From Planctomycetota bacterium (lineage in GTDB: Bacteria > Planctomycetota > UBA8742 > UBA2392): DNA of 64,000 nucleotides. Under the pieces are notes generated by a model. It worked only from the letters and a program-made list of their open reading frames with translations, made no database searches and was not told the DNA's origin. Where the stretch lies: positions 973,028 through 1,037,027 of the forward strand of contig JAOSKM010000003.1 in NCBI GenBank assembly GCA_027493625.1. The letters run 5' to 3'. The position numbers and the translations under genes were made by a program. Each line of letters opens with the position of its first letter. The stretch's first letter is position 1. This document shows, in pieces, positions 40,020-48,824 of the stretch.

Positions 40020-40691
40020 CTAGGCGACGGCAGTCTGGGTGATGGTCCTTCCGAGGATGCTGAAGATGCGCTTGTAGGCTTTGCTGTCATTGTGCTTGTC
40101 GATGTCGAACAGGAAGCCGCCCGTTTCCCCGGTGAGCTTGAGGTAGTCCTTGTCGTCGCCGGGGCCGATGACGTGGATGCGACAGCCGTACTTGTGGGCG
40201 AGCTTGACCACGTCGTCCGTGTTCTTGCCGTCCTGCGTGTTGGGGTGCGTGCCGCTGTCGGTGGTGAGCACGATGTGTTTAGGCCGGCGGGGCTTCATGT
40301 TCGGCCAGGGGCCGACGATTGCGGCCAGCACCGCGTCGAGCTGGGATTCCGGGATGGTGGTGTTGCCGATGACGGGTTCGCTCTGAAGGGCGCGCTTGAA
40401 CTCCTCGACGTCCATGAAGCCGTCGTCGCGCAGACCTTTCTCCGGGCCGTCATCCGGGATGTCGCGCACGACGATGAAGGCCGGCTTGAAGCGTGCGCCC
40501 ATGTTTGCTGCTTCCTCGACGGCGATGCTGATGTTGCGCCGTACTTGGTCGATGATCGGACTCATCGACCAGGTGAAGTCAGTGATGATTTTGCAGTGCG
40601 CGTCCACGAAGTCCTGGTGCACAGTCGGCGGCACCTGCACGCTGGGCGCGAGGGCGGCGTTCAACAGCGGGTCAACGTTGGTGGTGGGCAT
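40020..40691 (-). CDS. VWA-domain protein, TerY-like
   Basis: A 223-residue von Willebrand factor A protein. The metal-ion-dependent adhesion site is IITDFTWSMSPIIDQV (DxTxSxS form); the second and third metal motifs are near VIGNTTIPESQL and HIVLTTDSGTHPNTQDG; the end ETGGFLFDIDKHN is the usual last-strand region. No signal peptide, so it is cytoplasmic. It follows the kinase gene by 11 bases with an AAGGAG site. In TerY-P systems the VWA protein is coupled to a kinase and a PP2C phosphatase, as here; it is inferred to be their shared substrate or scaffold. Confidence 0.85.
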   Translation of the reverse strand: MPTTNVDPLLNAALAPSVQVPPTVHQDFVDAHCKIITDFTWSMSPIIDQVRRNISIAVEEAANMGARFKPAFIVVRDIPDDGPEKGLRDDGFMDVEEFKRALQSEPVIGNTTIPESQLDAVLAAIVGPWPNMKPRRPKHIVLTTDSGTHPNTQDGKNTDDVVKLAHKYGCRIHVIGPGDDKDYLKLTGETGGFLFDIDKHNDSKAYKRIFSILGRTITQTAVA

Positions 40692-40702
40692 CGGGTTCTC
40701 CT

Positions 40703-41524
40703 TTAGCTGAGGGTTTTGACCACTTCCCGGACACCGGGGCGGTCGTTGGGTTCGTGTTCCAACATGCTGCCGATCAGGTTGATGATCGCCGGTGGTACTT
40801 CAGCGGTGTGCAAGGCGTCTTCGTGAGTGCGCGTCCATGAAAACCCGTGGAAGGTCTCTGCCGGCGTGGTGGGAAAGGGAGGTGCTCCGGTCAGCGTGTG
40901 GTACATGGTGCAGCCGAGGCTGTAGACGTCGCCCGCCATGCTCGCCGGGGCGTGAGTGAATTGTTCTGGCGCGGAGTAGCCGCTGGTCCAGCCGAGAAAC
41001 GGCGGCCTGCGAAGCAGGGAGCCCGCCAAGCCAAGATCAGTCAGTGCCGCGTGGGCAGGGGTTCGGCCCAGAACGATGTTTTCCGGCTTCACGTCGCGGT
41101 GGGCCACACCGGCGTACTCAAGGAGGAGGAGGCCGACGCCTACGGCTTTGAAGATAGTTCGAGCAACGTCGTACACGATGCGTCGTCCGGGTTTGAGATG
41201 ATGGGCAAGGGTGTTTCCGTTGGCGTATCGCTCGACCAGCATGACGTCCTGTTTGGTGTCGATGGCGTGGGGAGCGATGACGTGTTCTCTGGCGCTTTGC
41301 CAGCCGTCGCGTTGGCTGACTGCGTTAAGCCTGAGGCCTATTGTGTACTGCGCCTGGGCTTGCTCAGGCGCTGACCGGGTCAACACTTTCAAGCAGACCT
41401 TTTCGGCTGTGGGGTTCTCGGCGAGGTAAGCGATGCACTGGCCGCCGATGCCGAGTTCATGCCGGATTCGGTAAGCGACGCCCATGACGGTGACAGTGTC
41501 GCCAGGGCTCAGATAACGGGCCAT
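40703..41524 (-). CDS. Serine/threonine protein kinase of the TerY-P triad
   Basis: A 273-residue kinase domain with nothing else. The Gly-rich loop is degenerate (LGIGGQCIAYLAE). The catalytic Lys lies in KVCLKVL, the catalytic loop is GVAHRDVKPENIVL, and the metal-binding motif reads DLG rather than DFG (ALTDLGLAGSL). The activation segment ends GYSAPEQF, and DVYSLGCTMYHTLTG follows. There is no transmembrane segment, unlike PknB-type kinases. The ATG follows GGAG, 9 bases after the phosphatase stop. It probably phosphorylates the VWA or ATPase partners; that is inference. Confidence 0.9.
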   Translation of the reverse strand: MARYLSPGDTVTVMGVAYRIRHELGIGGQCIAYLAENPTAEKVCLKVLTRSAPEQAQAQYTIGLRLNAVSQRDGWQSAREHVIAPHAIDTKQDVMLVERYANGNTLAHHLKPGRRIVYDVARTIFKAVGVGLLLLEYAGVAHRDVKPENIVLGRTPAHAALTDLGLAGSLLRRPPFLGWTSGYSAPEQFTHAPASMAGDVYSLGCTMYHTLTGAPPFPTTPAETFHGFSWTRTHEDALHTAEVPPAIINLIGSMLEHEPNDRPGVREVVKTLS

Positions 41525-41533
41525 TGGGGCTCC

Positions 41534-42337
41534 TCAAAGCTGGTTGGCGCTTTCGGCATAGGAATCCGCGTACATGTCGCGCAGGGTCTCTTCGTCGTCG
41601 CGGCCGCAGAGGATAAGCGTCGCGTTGTCCGTGGCGCGGGCACGGATGGCGTTCTCGAACAGCGTGCGGACAGTGCTGATGGAAGGCGCTCCGAGCTGTT
41701 CGCGGATCCCGTTCAGTGTGATGGCTTCGAGGGCGCCGTCGCTGCAGACGACCACGCGGTCTGACTGCCCAAGGCGGTACTCCGCGCAGGGCGGCCGGGA
41801 GCTCGTGTGGGAGCGGGTTCCGGCGAAGCGGGTGAGGACTCCGCGAAACGGGCTGGCCTCGTATTCTTCGGCCGTAAGCACACCCGCAGACAGGAGCAGC
41901 GCCGCTTTTGAGTGTTCGGTCCACGCGTGAACGAGGATGTTGCCGTCGCTGATCAGGAGCGGGGAGTCGCCTATGTTTCCGGCGAACAGTCGATCTTCGA
42001 TGAGGACGCAGGCAGTGATGGTGGTGCAGGCATGCTCGAGTCCGGGTTCATCATCCGCGTCGCAGGCGAGCTGGATGGTGGTGTGCCTGCGCGCCTGTTC
42101 GAAGTGGTGCCGGAAACCCGTGATGGAGTGAGTGCCCTGTGTTGCGAATTCGACCAGTTCCCGGCCGAAAGCACTTGCGGCTGTTGCGGCCGCGCGGGCG
42201 CCGCCGTGGGTTCCTCCGACGCCGTCGCATACGCACATGATCATGTGGGAGCCGTGTTCGCCGATGCCTTGGGCGATGAAGAACGCGTCCTGTTGTGAGG
42301 GGCGCGTGCCGATGTGCTGGATTGCGTGGATCTGCAT
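41534..42337 (-). CDS. PP2C-family protein phosphatase of the TerY-P triad
   Basis: A 267-residue PPM/PP2C Ser/Thr phosphatase. Motifs are in order: QHIGTRPSQQDAFFI with the first metal Asp, MCVCDGVGGTHGGARAAATA, LFAGNIGDSPLLI, VVVCSDGALEAI and ATDNATLILC. I start at the ATG at 42337, which has GAGG upstream and matches the family start; a longer frame to 42439 adds a basic non-conserved segment. It is the first gene of the kinase-VWA block, 128 bases after the ATPase gene, so an internal promoter is possible there. Confidence 0.9.
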   Translation of the reverse strand: MQIHAIQHIGTRPSQQDAFFIAQGIGEHGSHMIMCVCDGVGGTHGGARAAATAASAFGRELVEFATQGTHSITGFRHHFEQARRHTTIQLACDADDEPGLEHACTTITACVLIEDRLFAGNIGDSPLLISDGNILVHAWTEHSKAALLLSAGVLTAEEYEASPFRGVLTRFAGTRSHTSSRPPCAEYRLGQSDRVVVCSDGALEAITLNGIREQLGAPSISTVRTLFENAIRARATDNATLILCGRDDEETLRDMYADSYAESANQL

Positions 42338-42465
42338 GATGAGCCTCACCGGTGGGTGGTGTTGGCGCTGCGAAGTCAACGTGGAAGGTGGCCTCTGTTT
42401 TCGCGGGCGTTTCAACTTTTCTTGCGCAGCGGACGGCACGACTGCCGCGCGGCGTGCGTACTTGG

Positions 42466-44634
42466 TTAAGCGTTCGAGGCGGGCGTGTTTTTCAAGGATT
42501 CCGGCGGCGCGAGCAGGTTTTTGTTTTTGATGGCGTCGTAGAAGCTGATGATGGTCATGCGCGAGTCGGTTAGTTGTTTGCGGAGTTTGTCGCGCACTCT
42601 GCCTGTTTCGGCCACGATGACGTATTTCGCGATCTGCTCGTCGGCCTCATTGAGGATGCGGGCGTTTTCCACTTCGTGTTCGGCGTTGACGGTTGAGGCG
42701 AATTCGACGCAGAAGGCCTTACCGTCGTCGAGTCTGCCGAGCACATCCACCCGTTTGAGGTTTGGGCCCAGCAATCCCTCGAGTTCAACGCTCTTGATGC
42801 CTGGGATGTCTTTCAGGAGTTGGGCCAAGTGGTGCTGGTAGTAGCGCGTGCTCTGTTTTCCCCGCGTTTGTTTGAATGACTCTGGGGCGGTCAACTTGAG
42901 TTGTTCGCGCGCGAAATCCGTAACGATGGCCAGCCGGATGGGTTTGCCGTTGATTCCCGTGACGCGCGTGTCGTCTTTTTCCAGGTAGCCTTCCGCTCTC
43001 GCGCGGCGCAGAAGGTTCTCTTTTTCGGTGCCACCTTTGACGCCGGCCGCTTTGAAGTGGACTTCGTGGCCCTCGAACCAGAGTTGGTTGGCGCTGGTTA
43101 CGAACTTCTTGACGCGTTCAATTTCCTCAGCCTCCTTTTTCTCAACTTCAGTCGGATGGTTGGCGACAGGCGCAGGCATTCCGGACGCTTGCACTCCCGT
43201 CTTCGCCGAGGCTACTGCGGGAAGGCTCGGCTCCCGTTTTCGCTCTTCCGGCACTTGCTGTTTCAACCAGTTGCCGAAGCGTTGTTCGCGTTCCGCCTCG
43301 CTGTAGTCGGTTTCGGGGATGTGCGGAATGCGGATGAATGTTGGCTTGCCGTAAATGGCTGCGGGCTGGCGGACGATGGCGCGGCCTACTTCGCCGCCTT
43401 GAAGTTCTGCGGTCATGGGGTCTTTGAAACTTAGACCCATGGCGGCCATGCTTTGCGTGAGGTCGCGCTGGTTAGTCTGGGGCCCCACGAGCACAAAGGT
43501 CTGGATATTGCCGAGGACATCGTTGCTCAGCGCTCCTATGTTCTGTGGCGCTAAGAGGAAGGAGAATCCCGCGTGCCGGCTGATGCGGATGAGATTGTGT
43601 ACGACTCCTCCTGTCTGCATGGCGTCCTGGAGGTCGTCGAGCACGATGAGATAGCGCAGTTCCGGCATGCTGGTCTTTGTGTACTGCTGTTGCAGCCACA
43701 ATTGGCCGAGCAGCAGTTCGATGACGAAGGCGGCGTCTTCCGGTGTGTAGCTGCCCGTTTCGATAACCAGGTTGGCGCTGTCGAACAGTTCTTGCACGTT
43801 GAGGCCCGTGCGCGTGTCGAGCACGCCGAGACCGTTGAACCCGAATTCCTTGAGCGTGAGTGTGAGGCTTTCTTCGTGCTGGCTCTTGCCGCCCATGAAT
43901 GGACGATACGCGCGTGACGCGACGATCTTGAGGATGTCGTGAAATCCCGGCCACTGGCGGGTTTGATAGGTGTTCAGCTGTCGGAGCAGCAAGTCAATGG
44001 CGCCGTGCAATAGCATGAGTGAGTCGTGGCGGCTGTACCGTGTGCCGAAGGACGTGCAGAACCAGTGCGCCAACTTTTGCGTTTCTTCCCGCAGGGTGCG
44101 CTGGGAAGTGTCTTGCGGCAGGTAGGTCGGCCGTGTCGGGCACAACTTGAGTTCTTCCAGTTGCACCACTTTAAATGCGTCACGGATTGGCATGGGCAGG
44201 CGTTTTCTGAAACTGGCGTTGCGGGCGAACACAATCACGCGGCACAGCACGGCCGCCTGCAATACAATGTATGACAAGAGGTTGGTCTTGCCCGAGCCCA
44301 CAGGCCCGGCGACGACCATGTTGGTGCTGGGCTTGTTGAGCGGGCTTCCTGTGCGGCGGAGCTCGACGCGGTATGGGACACCGGTGCGCATTTCCGTGCC
44401 GAGTTGGAGACAGCCGAGGTGGATGCCGTCCTTGACGCCGGGGTGGTAGAAGGGGTCGCCTCCTCTCGCCCTTGCTTCCGCGTCGCGGATGAGGTCCTGG
44501 TAGTACAGGCGCACGTCGTTGTCGTCTTTGGCGTGGCGCAGGTAGGTCTCGAATTGTTCGCGCAACGCCTGGTCTCTGGCCAGTGAGGAGGCGTAGTAGC
44601 GCTTCTCGAGTTCTTCCCACTTCCACAGCGACAT
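42466..44634 (-). CDS. HerA/VirD4-type ATPase with C-terminal winged-helix and nuclease-like region
   Basis: A 722-residue P-loop ATPase. Walker A is VVAGPVGSGKTNLLSYI (about residue 115); Walker B is LRYLIVLDDLQDAM, with DD in place of DE; the sensor-like strand LLAPQNIGALSNDVLGNIQT resembles HerA/TraD-type motor proteins. After a charged linker, residues about 540-620 look like a winged helix (RARAEGYLEKDDTRVTGING). The last 110 have RVDVLGRLDDGKAFCVEFAS and AEHEVENARIL, an arrangement resembling PD-(D/E)xK-type nucleases though the final Lys is not clear. The start at 44634 is 5 bases after the upstream stop. Likely the DNA-handling effector of the operon. Confidence 0.75.
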   Translation of the reverse strand: MSLWKWEELEKRYYASSLARDQALREQFETYLRHAKDDNDVRLYYQDLIRDAEARARGGDPFYHPGVKDGIHLGCLQLGTEMRTGVPYRVELRRTGSPLNKPSTNMVVAGPVGSGKTNLLSYIVLQAAVLCRVIVFARNASFRKRLPMPIRDAFKVVQLEELKLCPTRPTYLPQDTSQRTLREETQKLAHWFCTSFGTRYSRHDSLMLLHGAIDLLLRQLNTYQTRQWPGFHDILKIVASRAYRPFMGGKSQHEESLTLTLKEFGFNGLGVLDTRTGLNVQELFDSANLVIETGSYTPEDAAFVIELLLGQLWLQQQYTKTSMPELRYLIVLDDLQDAMQTGGVVHNLIRISRHAGFSFLLAPQNIGALSNDVLGNIQTFVLVGPQTNQRDLTQSMAAMGLSFKDPMTAELQGGEVGRAIVRQPAAIYGKPTFIRIPHIPETDYSEAEREQRFGNWLKQQVPEERKREPSLPAVASAKTGVQASGMPAPVANHPTEVEKKEAEEIERVKKFVTSANQLWFEGHEVHFKAAGVKGGTEKENLLRRARAEGYLEKDDTRVTGINGKPIRLAIVTDFAREQLKLTAPESFKQTRGKQSTRYYQHHLAQLLKDIPGIKSVELEGLLGPNLKRVDVLGRLDDGKAFCVEFASTVNAEHEVENARILNEADEQIAKYVIVAETGRVRDKLRKQLTDSRMTIISFYDAIKNKNLLAPPESLKNTPASNA

Positions 44635-44639
44635 GAGGC

Positions 44640-45233
44640 TTACCTGTAGGCGCGAAACCATGAGTGCCACAGCCAGCGCAAGAGCAACGCGAACAGCTTG
44701 AAGATGAAGGCTGCGAGACTGAGCAGAATTTCGACGGCACGAACGAACAGACACCAAGAACAGAACCGTTTCTGCGAGAACAGGAACTGCCAGGAATGGC
44801 GCCGGCAAAGCGACGCGTTGCAGCGCGTGCACAGGATCGCGCTTTCTTTGGACTGCGGCCCGCAATACTTGAGCTGGCTCTTGCGTCGGAACTTGCAGCA
44901 CCAGTAGGCCACTTCGTCCGTGCTGCCGATGCGCACACCGTTGGGCAGCACCAAGTGATTAGATCGGTCGTCGGTGTCAAAGCCGCCATGTTCGTCGAAG
45001 TCCGTTCGCTTTTCGTTGGTAAGCTTGAGCACGATGCCCTTGAACGCCATGTGGCGCAGGGACAAGCTCTGCCGGCGCCTGCGCGCGCCCAAACCCTTGC
45101 CAGCCGGGTGCGGTGGCTGTTGCAGTAATGCCAACTGGTGTGCGACTGCCAAGGCGTTCAACGCATCGTCTGCCGGCACTGCGACCTTGTTTGCGCCCTT
45201 ACCATCAGGAAGCTGAGCGGTCTTTGCAGTCAC
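44640..45233 (-). CDS. Membrane-anchored zinc-finger-like protein
   Basis: A 197-residue protein of unknown family. After a low-complexity N-terminus, residues about 60-110 form a beta segment (HMAFKGIVLKLTNEKRTD, LVLPNGVRIGSTDEVAYW). A Cys-rich block follows, with CC, C, CTRC, C and CSWC spacing and nearby histidines, which looks like one or two zinc ribbons. A C-terminal hydrophobic stretch, VEILLSLAAFIFKLFALLLR, should anchor it in the membrane. It lies 3 bases after the 45237 gene and 5 before the ATPase gene, so it is a co-translated operon member. Confidence 0.65.
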   Translation of the reverse strand: MTAKTAQLPDGKGANKVAVPADDALNALAVAHQLALLQQPPHPAGKGLGARRRRQSLSLRHMAFKGIVLKLTNEKRTDFDEHGGFDTDDRSNHLVLPNGVRIGSTDEVAYWCCKFRRKSQLKYCGPQSKESAILCTRCNASLCRRHSWQFLFSQKRFCSWCLFVRAVEILLSLAAFIFKLFALLLRWLWHSWFRAYR

Positions 45234-45236
45234 GCG

Positions 45237-45749
45237 TCATCTCCGCAGAAGGCGGTACAAGACAGCCACCGTGAGCAATGTGGTCGCCCAGGTGGCAAGT
45301 TCTTTCAATTGCTTATCGCGCGTTTCCGGCTGGAATTGGGGCTGTGTCCAAATCCATGCGACGAACACCACCGCGGCGGCAATTGCGAGCGTTGCCAGCA
45401 GCGCCCGCTGCCGCATCTCGGCCGACTGCCAACGCAACACCCACAACCAGCACAGGCTGACCAGCGTTACAGCCAAAACGGACAGGTCGCGATAGAACGC
45501 AGGATAGACCTGCAATCCGACGGAAGCTTGAAACTCGACGGGAAAGACAGTTTCGTGGCGATACCAGAGCCAGACGATCGTGCCCACGGTCAAGCCCAGC
45601 ACGATCAAGGCCAGACAACCCCGCCGGCTCACCAAGGCGTCATTCGGCACGGTTAAGACCTGCTCCGGTTGCACCACGCGCTCCGCTGGCACTCGCTCAA
45701 CGGGGGCAGCCCGCTTCACCGGCGCCCTCTCAACTTCACGCTCACCCAT
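45237..45749 (-). CDS. Four-helix membrane protein, first gene of the operon
   Basis: A 170-residue protein. The N-terminal charged segment (ATG at 45749 after GGAGG) is cytosolic. Four hydrophobic helices follow: GCLALIVLGLTVGTIVWLWY, LSVLAVTLVSLCWLWVL, LLATLAIAAAVVFVAWIW and a final ATTLLTVAVLYRLL. A longer frame to 45875 is unlikely. Together with the next gene it gives the operon a membrane component. No family is recognised. Confidence 0.65.
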   Translation of the reverse strand: MGEREVERAPVKRAAPVERVPAERVVQPEQVLTVPNDALVSRRGCLALIVLGLTVGTIVWLWYRHETVFPVEFQASVGLQVYPAFYRDLSVLAVTLVSLCWLWVLRWQSAEMRQRALLATLAIAAAVVFVAWIWTQPQFQPETRDKQLKELATWATTLLTVAVLYRLLRR

Positions 45750-45862
45750 AACCACCTCCACATTCCGAGAACGTGGCAGATGTCGGGGGTTTTCAAACCA
45801 AATGCCTCGCTCAAGAAGTTTTCCAAACTCCCAACCATGTCGCAGGGCTTCGTAAACTCCGC
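45750..45862. promoter_or_regulatory. Divergent promoter region of the island operon and the SWIM gene
   Basis: 113 bases between two oppositely oriented start codons. It must hold promoters for the seven-gene operon on the minus strand and for the SWIM-protein gene on the plus strand. No convincing -35/-10 or operator palindrome can be named by eye. Confidence 0.5.
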
Positions 45863-47654
45863 ATGAGTTGGACAAAGACGAAACGGGAAAGGGAGGCGAT
45901 GAGGAAGGCGAAAACCGTGACCCTTGACAAAGCTGGCCTGAAGGAGCTGACGGATGACAAGACGTTTCAGCGCGGCAAGGTTTACTTCCGCGAGAGCCGC
46001 GTGGCCAATCTTTCAGCTATCGCGCACGGCTTTCGCGCCACCGTTCACGGCAACCGCAGTTACGTCGTAAAGGTCAACACCGAAAAAATTCGACTACGCG
46101 TGCTCGTGCCCTGTAGGTCGCGATGGATGGTTCTGCAAGCACCTCGTTGCCGCCTGCCTGGCCTGGGTCAAGCAGCCGAGGCCAACAACCGATCCGCATG
46201 CGGTCGTTCGCGACTGGCTGTTGAAACAGGACATTGCCTGGCTTGCGGAGACATTGCTGGAGCAGACCTACGACGACAACCGACTGTTCAACAAGCTCCA
46301 CCTGTTGGCCACACAATCCAGTGGCGCCAGCGACCTGCGAGCCGCCATCGACCGCGCCATTGAAGTCCACGGTTTTGTCGAGTACGACGAGGCGGGAGGT
46401 TTCGCCGGCGGTGTTCATGACGTCATCGACGCACTCGGACAGGCCGTTGAGAGCGATCCCAAACAGGTAGCCGGGCTGTGCCTGCACGCGATGAAGCGCG
46501 TCAAGGAAGCCATTGGTTACGTGGATGACTCCAACGGCGAACTCGGTCAGTGCATGGTGCGGATCCAGGATATCCATCTTGCGGCCTGCAAAGCGTCCAA
46601 ACCCGAGCCCCGGGCCTTGGCGAGACAATTGCTGCAACTCGAACTCGACAGCGAATACGGCGAATTCCACAACACGCTCGAAACCTACGGCGCGGTGCTA
46701 GGGAAGAAGGGCATTGAGGAATACAAACGCGCGGCGCGCAAAGAATGGGACAAGTTGCCGCCGCGTGAAACACCGCCGTCCCCGGGACGAGATCCCATCG
46801 TGCGTGACCTGCTGCAATGGCGTCGCAAGAGGGACGAGCTGAAGGACTCGCCGCACAGGTATGCTCTCACCCGCATCATGACCGGCATCGCTCGACGAGC
46901 GCGAGACACAGACGGCCTTATCGCAGTTCTTAACAAGGACTTGACCCATGCGCGCGCGTACGCGGACCTGGTTGAAGTCTGCCGAGAGTGCAAACGATAC
47001 GACGAAGCTCTTGAGTGGGCACGAAAAGGCGTCGAAGCCTTCAAGCACGAGAGCCACACCGGCCTGGATTCCCTGCTCGCCGAAGAGCTGAAGCGATCCG
47101 GTGACCACACCCAGGCTATAGAGGTTGCTTGGCGGCTGTTCACAGGCAGCCCGTACATCGAGGACTTCAACCAACTGCTGGAGTACGCCAATCCGCTCAA
47201 GGCACAGGAACACTGGCGCGACAAGGCCGTCGGCCATTTGCGCAAGACCATGTCGAAGCAACAGGAGTGGCAGGCCATGGAAACGCGCACACTGTTAGTG
47301 GAAATCTTCCTGGGTGAAAGAAACATCGAGATGGCGTTGCAGGAGGCCGACTCCGGCAGGTGCCGCTGGGAAACCTTGACCAAGCTCGCCGAAGCCTGCC
47401 GGATGGAGAGGCCGCGGGAAGCGCTGAACGTCTACTATCGCCTTGTTTCTGAAATCCTACAGAGCACCATCAACGCCCACAGCACGCCCCACCACCGCTA
47501 CAAACAGGCCGTTGACCTGATGCGCCAGGCGCAAGATCTGTCAAACAAGCTCGGCAGTAACGATGAGTTCAACCAGTGGCACGACAGCATTTACGGCCAG
47601 TACAAACACAAACGCACATTCAGGAAACTCCTCGACCAAGCCAAGCTGGCTTAG
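45863..47654 (+). CDS. SWIM zinc-finger protein with helical-repeat C-terminus, one-base frameshift
   Basis: N-terminal region (LDKAGLKELTDDKTFQRGKV, VYFRESRVANLSAIAHGFRA) is typical of SWIM-domain proteins. The SWIM finger itself, CSCPVGRDGWFCKH (CxC-8-CxH), appears in the next frame. The frames join at an A6 run (46083-46088); with one A fewer the protein reads NTEKFDYACSCPVG. About 500 residues of helical repeats follow (for example YDEALEWARKGVEAFKHESH and HTQAIEVAWRLF), resembling TPR units. SWIM fingers bind DNA or proteins. The ATG at 45863 or at 45899 (after GGGAGG) may be the start. It is divergent from the TerY-P-like operon. Confidence 0.75.
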
Positions 47655-47758
47655 TCAAGGGGCTTGGTTGTAGTTAAGGCTCGGATTCGCGCCCCTAATC
47701 GTCATCGCAATCCGCTGACAACTCAAGTCCCGTGCTTTATCTGTCGATATCGGGACTG

Positions 47759-48738
47759 ATGAAACTGGCTCTCCCGACAACTGACTCGCAAGCCGCTCCT
47801 GTCGCAGGATCTAAGGGCCTCCGTCGCCTGGCGGATCGTTACCTGAAGTGGATGGGGACGATGAACTTCTCCCCGGGCACTGTTCGTGTGCGTACGCTTC
47901 AGCTCAAAACCTTCCTGGCATGGTGCGACGAACACAAACTTGACGTTCCTCGCAGCGTCACGCGGAAGCGACTTGAGCGCTACGTCCGCCACGTCGCTCA
48001 AGCCCGCGCCACGGGTACACGACGGCACCTCACGACCAGCGCCCAGCACGGACGCTTGGTTGCCGTTCGGTCTTTCTTCAAGTGGCTGTCGCGCAAGAAG
48101 CTGATCCCGCACAATCCTGCGTCAGAGCTGGATCTGCCCAAGATGGAGCGACGCTTGCCCAAAGTCGTGCTCAGCCACAACCAGATTGAGCGCATCCTCT
48201 CTTTGCCCGACACCTCCACCCCCCTGGGCCTGCGCGACAGAGCGATGCTGGAAACGTTCTACTGCACTGGCCTGCGCCGTGCGGAGCTCATCGCAATCCG
48301 GATCGACGAAGTTTACGTCGAGCGCGGCTTTCTGCTGGTGAATCAAGGCAAGGGAATGAAGGACCGCGTAGTCCCCATTGGCGAGCGTGCCATCGGATGG
48401 ATCCAGCGCTACCTCGAGCAGGTACGGCCGTCACTGGCGCGGCGGCGCATCCGCCACCACCTGTTTTTGTCCGTGCGCGGGAACCCCTGACACCGACGGG
48501 TGTGAGCATCACGGTTCGGGGCTATCTGACTGCGGCCGGCGTCACCAGCCGCGGTGCCTGCCACATGTTCCGCCACAGCATGGCGACGGCGATGCTTGAA
48601 AACGGCGCGGACATCCGCTTCATTCAGGAGATGCTCGGGCACGCGGACCTGAAGACCACACAGATCTACACCCACGTGAACCCCGTCCTGCTGAAGCAGG
48701 TACACGCCGCCACGCACCCTGCTCTGAAGGCCTCCTAA
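47759..48738 (+). CDS. Tyrosine recombinase (XerC/D-like), one-base frameshift
   Basis: Phage-integrase-type recombinase of about 326 residues. A SAM-like N-terminal core-binding domain ([20 protein letters not shown]) precedes the catalytic domain: [13 protein letters not shown] (first Arg), [15 protein letters not shown] (Lys), [12 protein letters not shown] (HxxR), [15 protein letters not shown] (His and catalytic Tyr). The frame shifts at a C4 run (48484-48487); one more C joins VRGNP to [12 protein letters not shown]. It marks the right side of the island; whether it moves the island or is a leftover of another insertion cannot be told. Confidence 0.85.
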
Positions 48739-48824
48739 ACTCCGGGTTCTGATGCGGTAAAATGGCCAATTCTGGCCTGCAGATCGGCCAATAGTACTCG
48801 CCACGACTAGTTGCCGAAGATTCC

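Noticed and set aside
40020..42337. Classical tellurite-resistance (ter) operon
   Set aside because: No TerD/TerC/TerZ-type genes are present; only the VWA-kinase-phosphatase triad fits, so the TerY-P label is used instead.
42466..44634. Conjugation coupling protein as part of an integrative conjugative element
   Set aside because: The ATPase resembles VirD4/TraD motors, but there is no relaxase, no type IV secretion gene and the neighbours are the kinase triad.
42466..44901. Longer start for the ATPase (to 44901)
   Set aside because: The extra 89 residues are antisense-like shadow of the zinc-finger gene; the ATG at 44634 directly follows that gene's stop.
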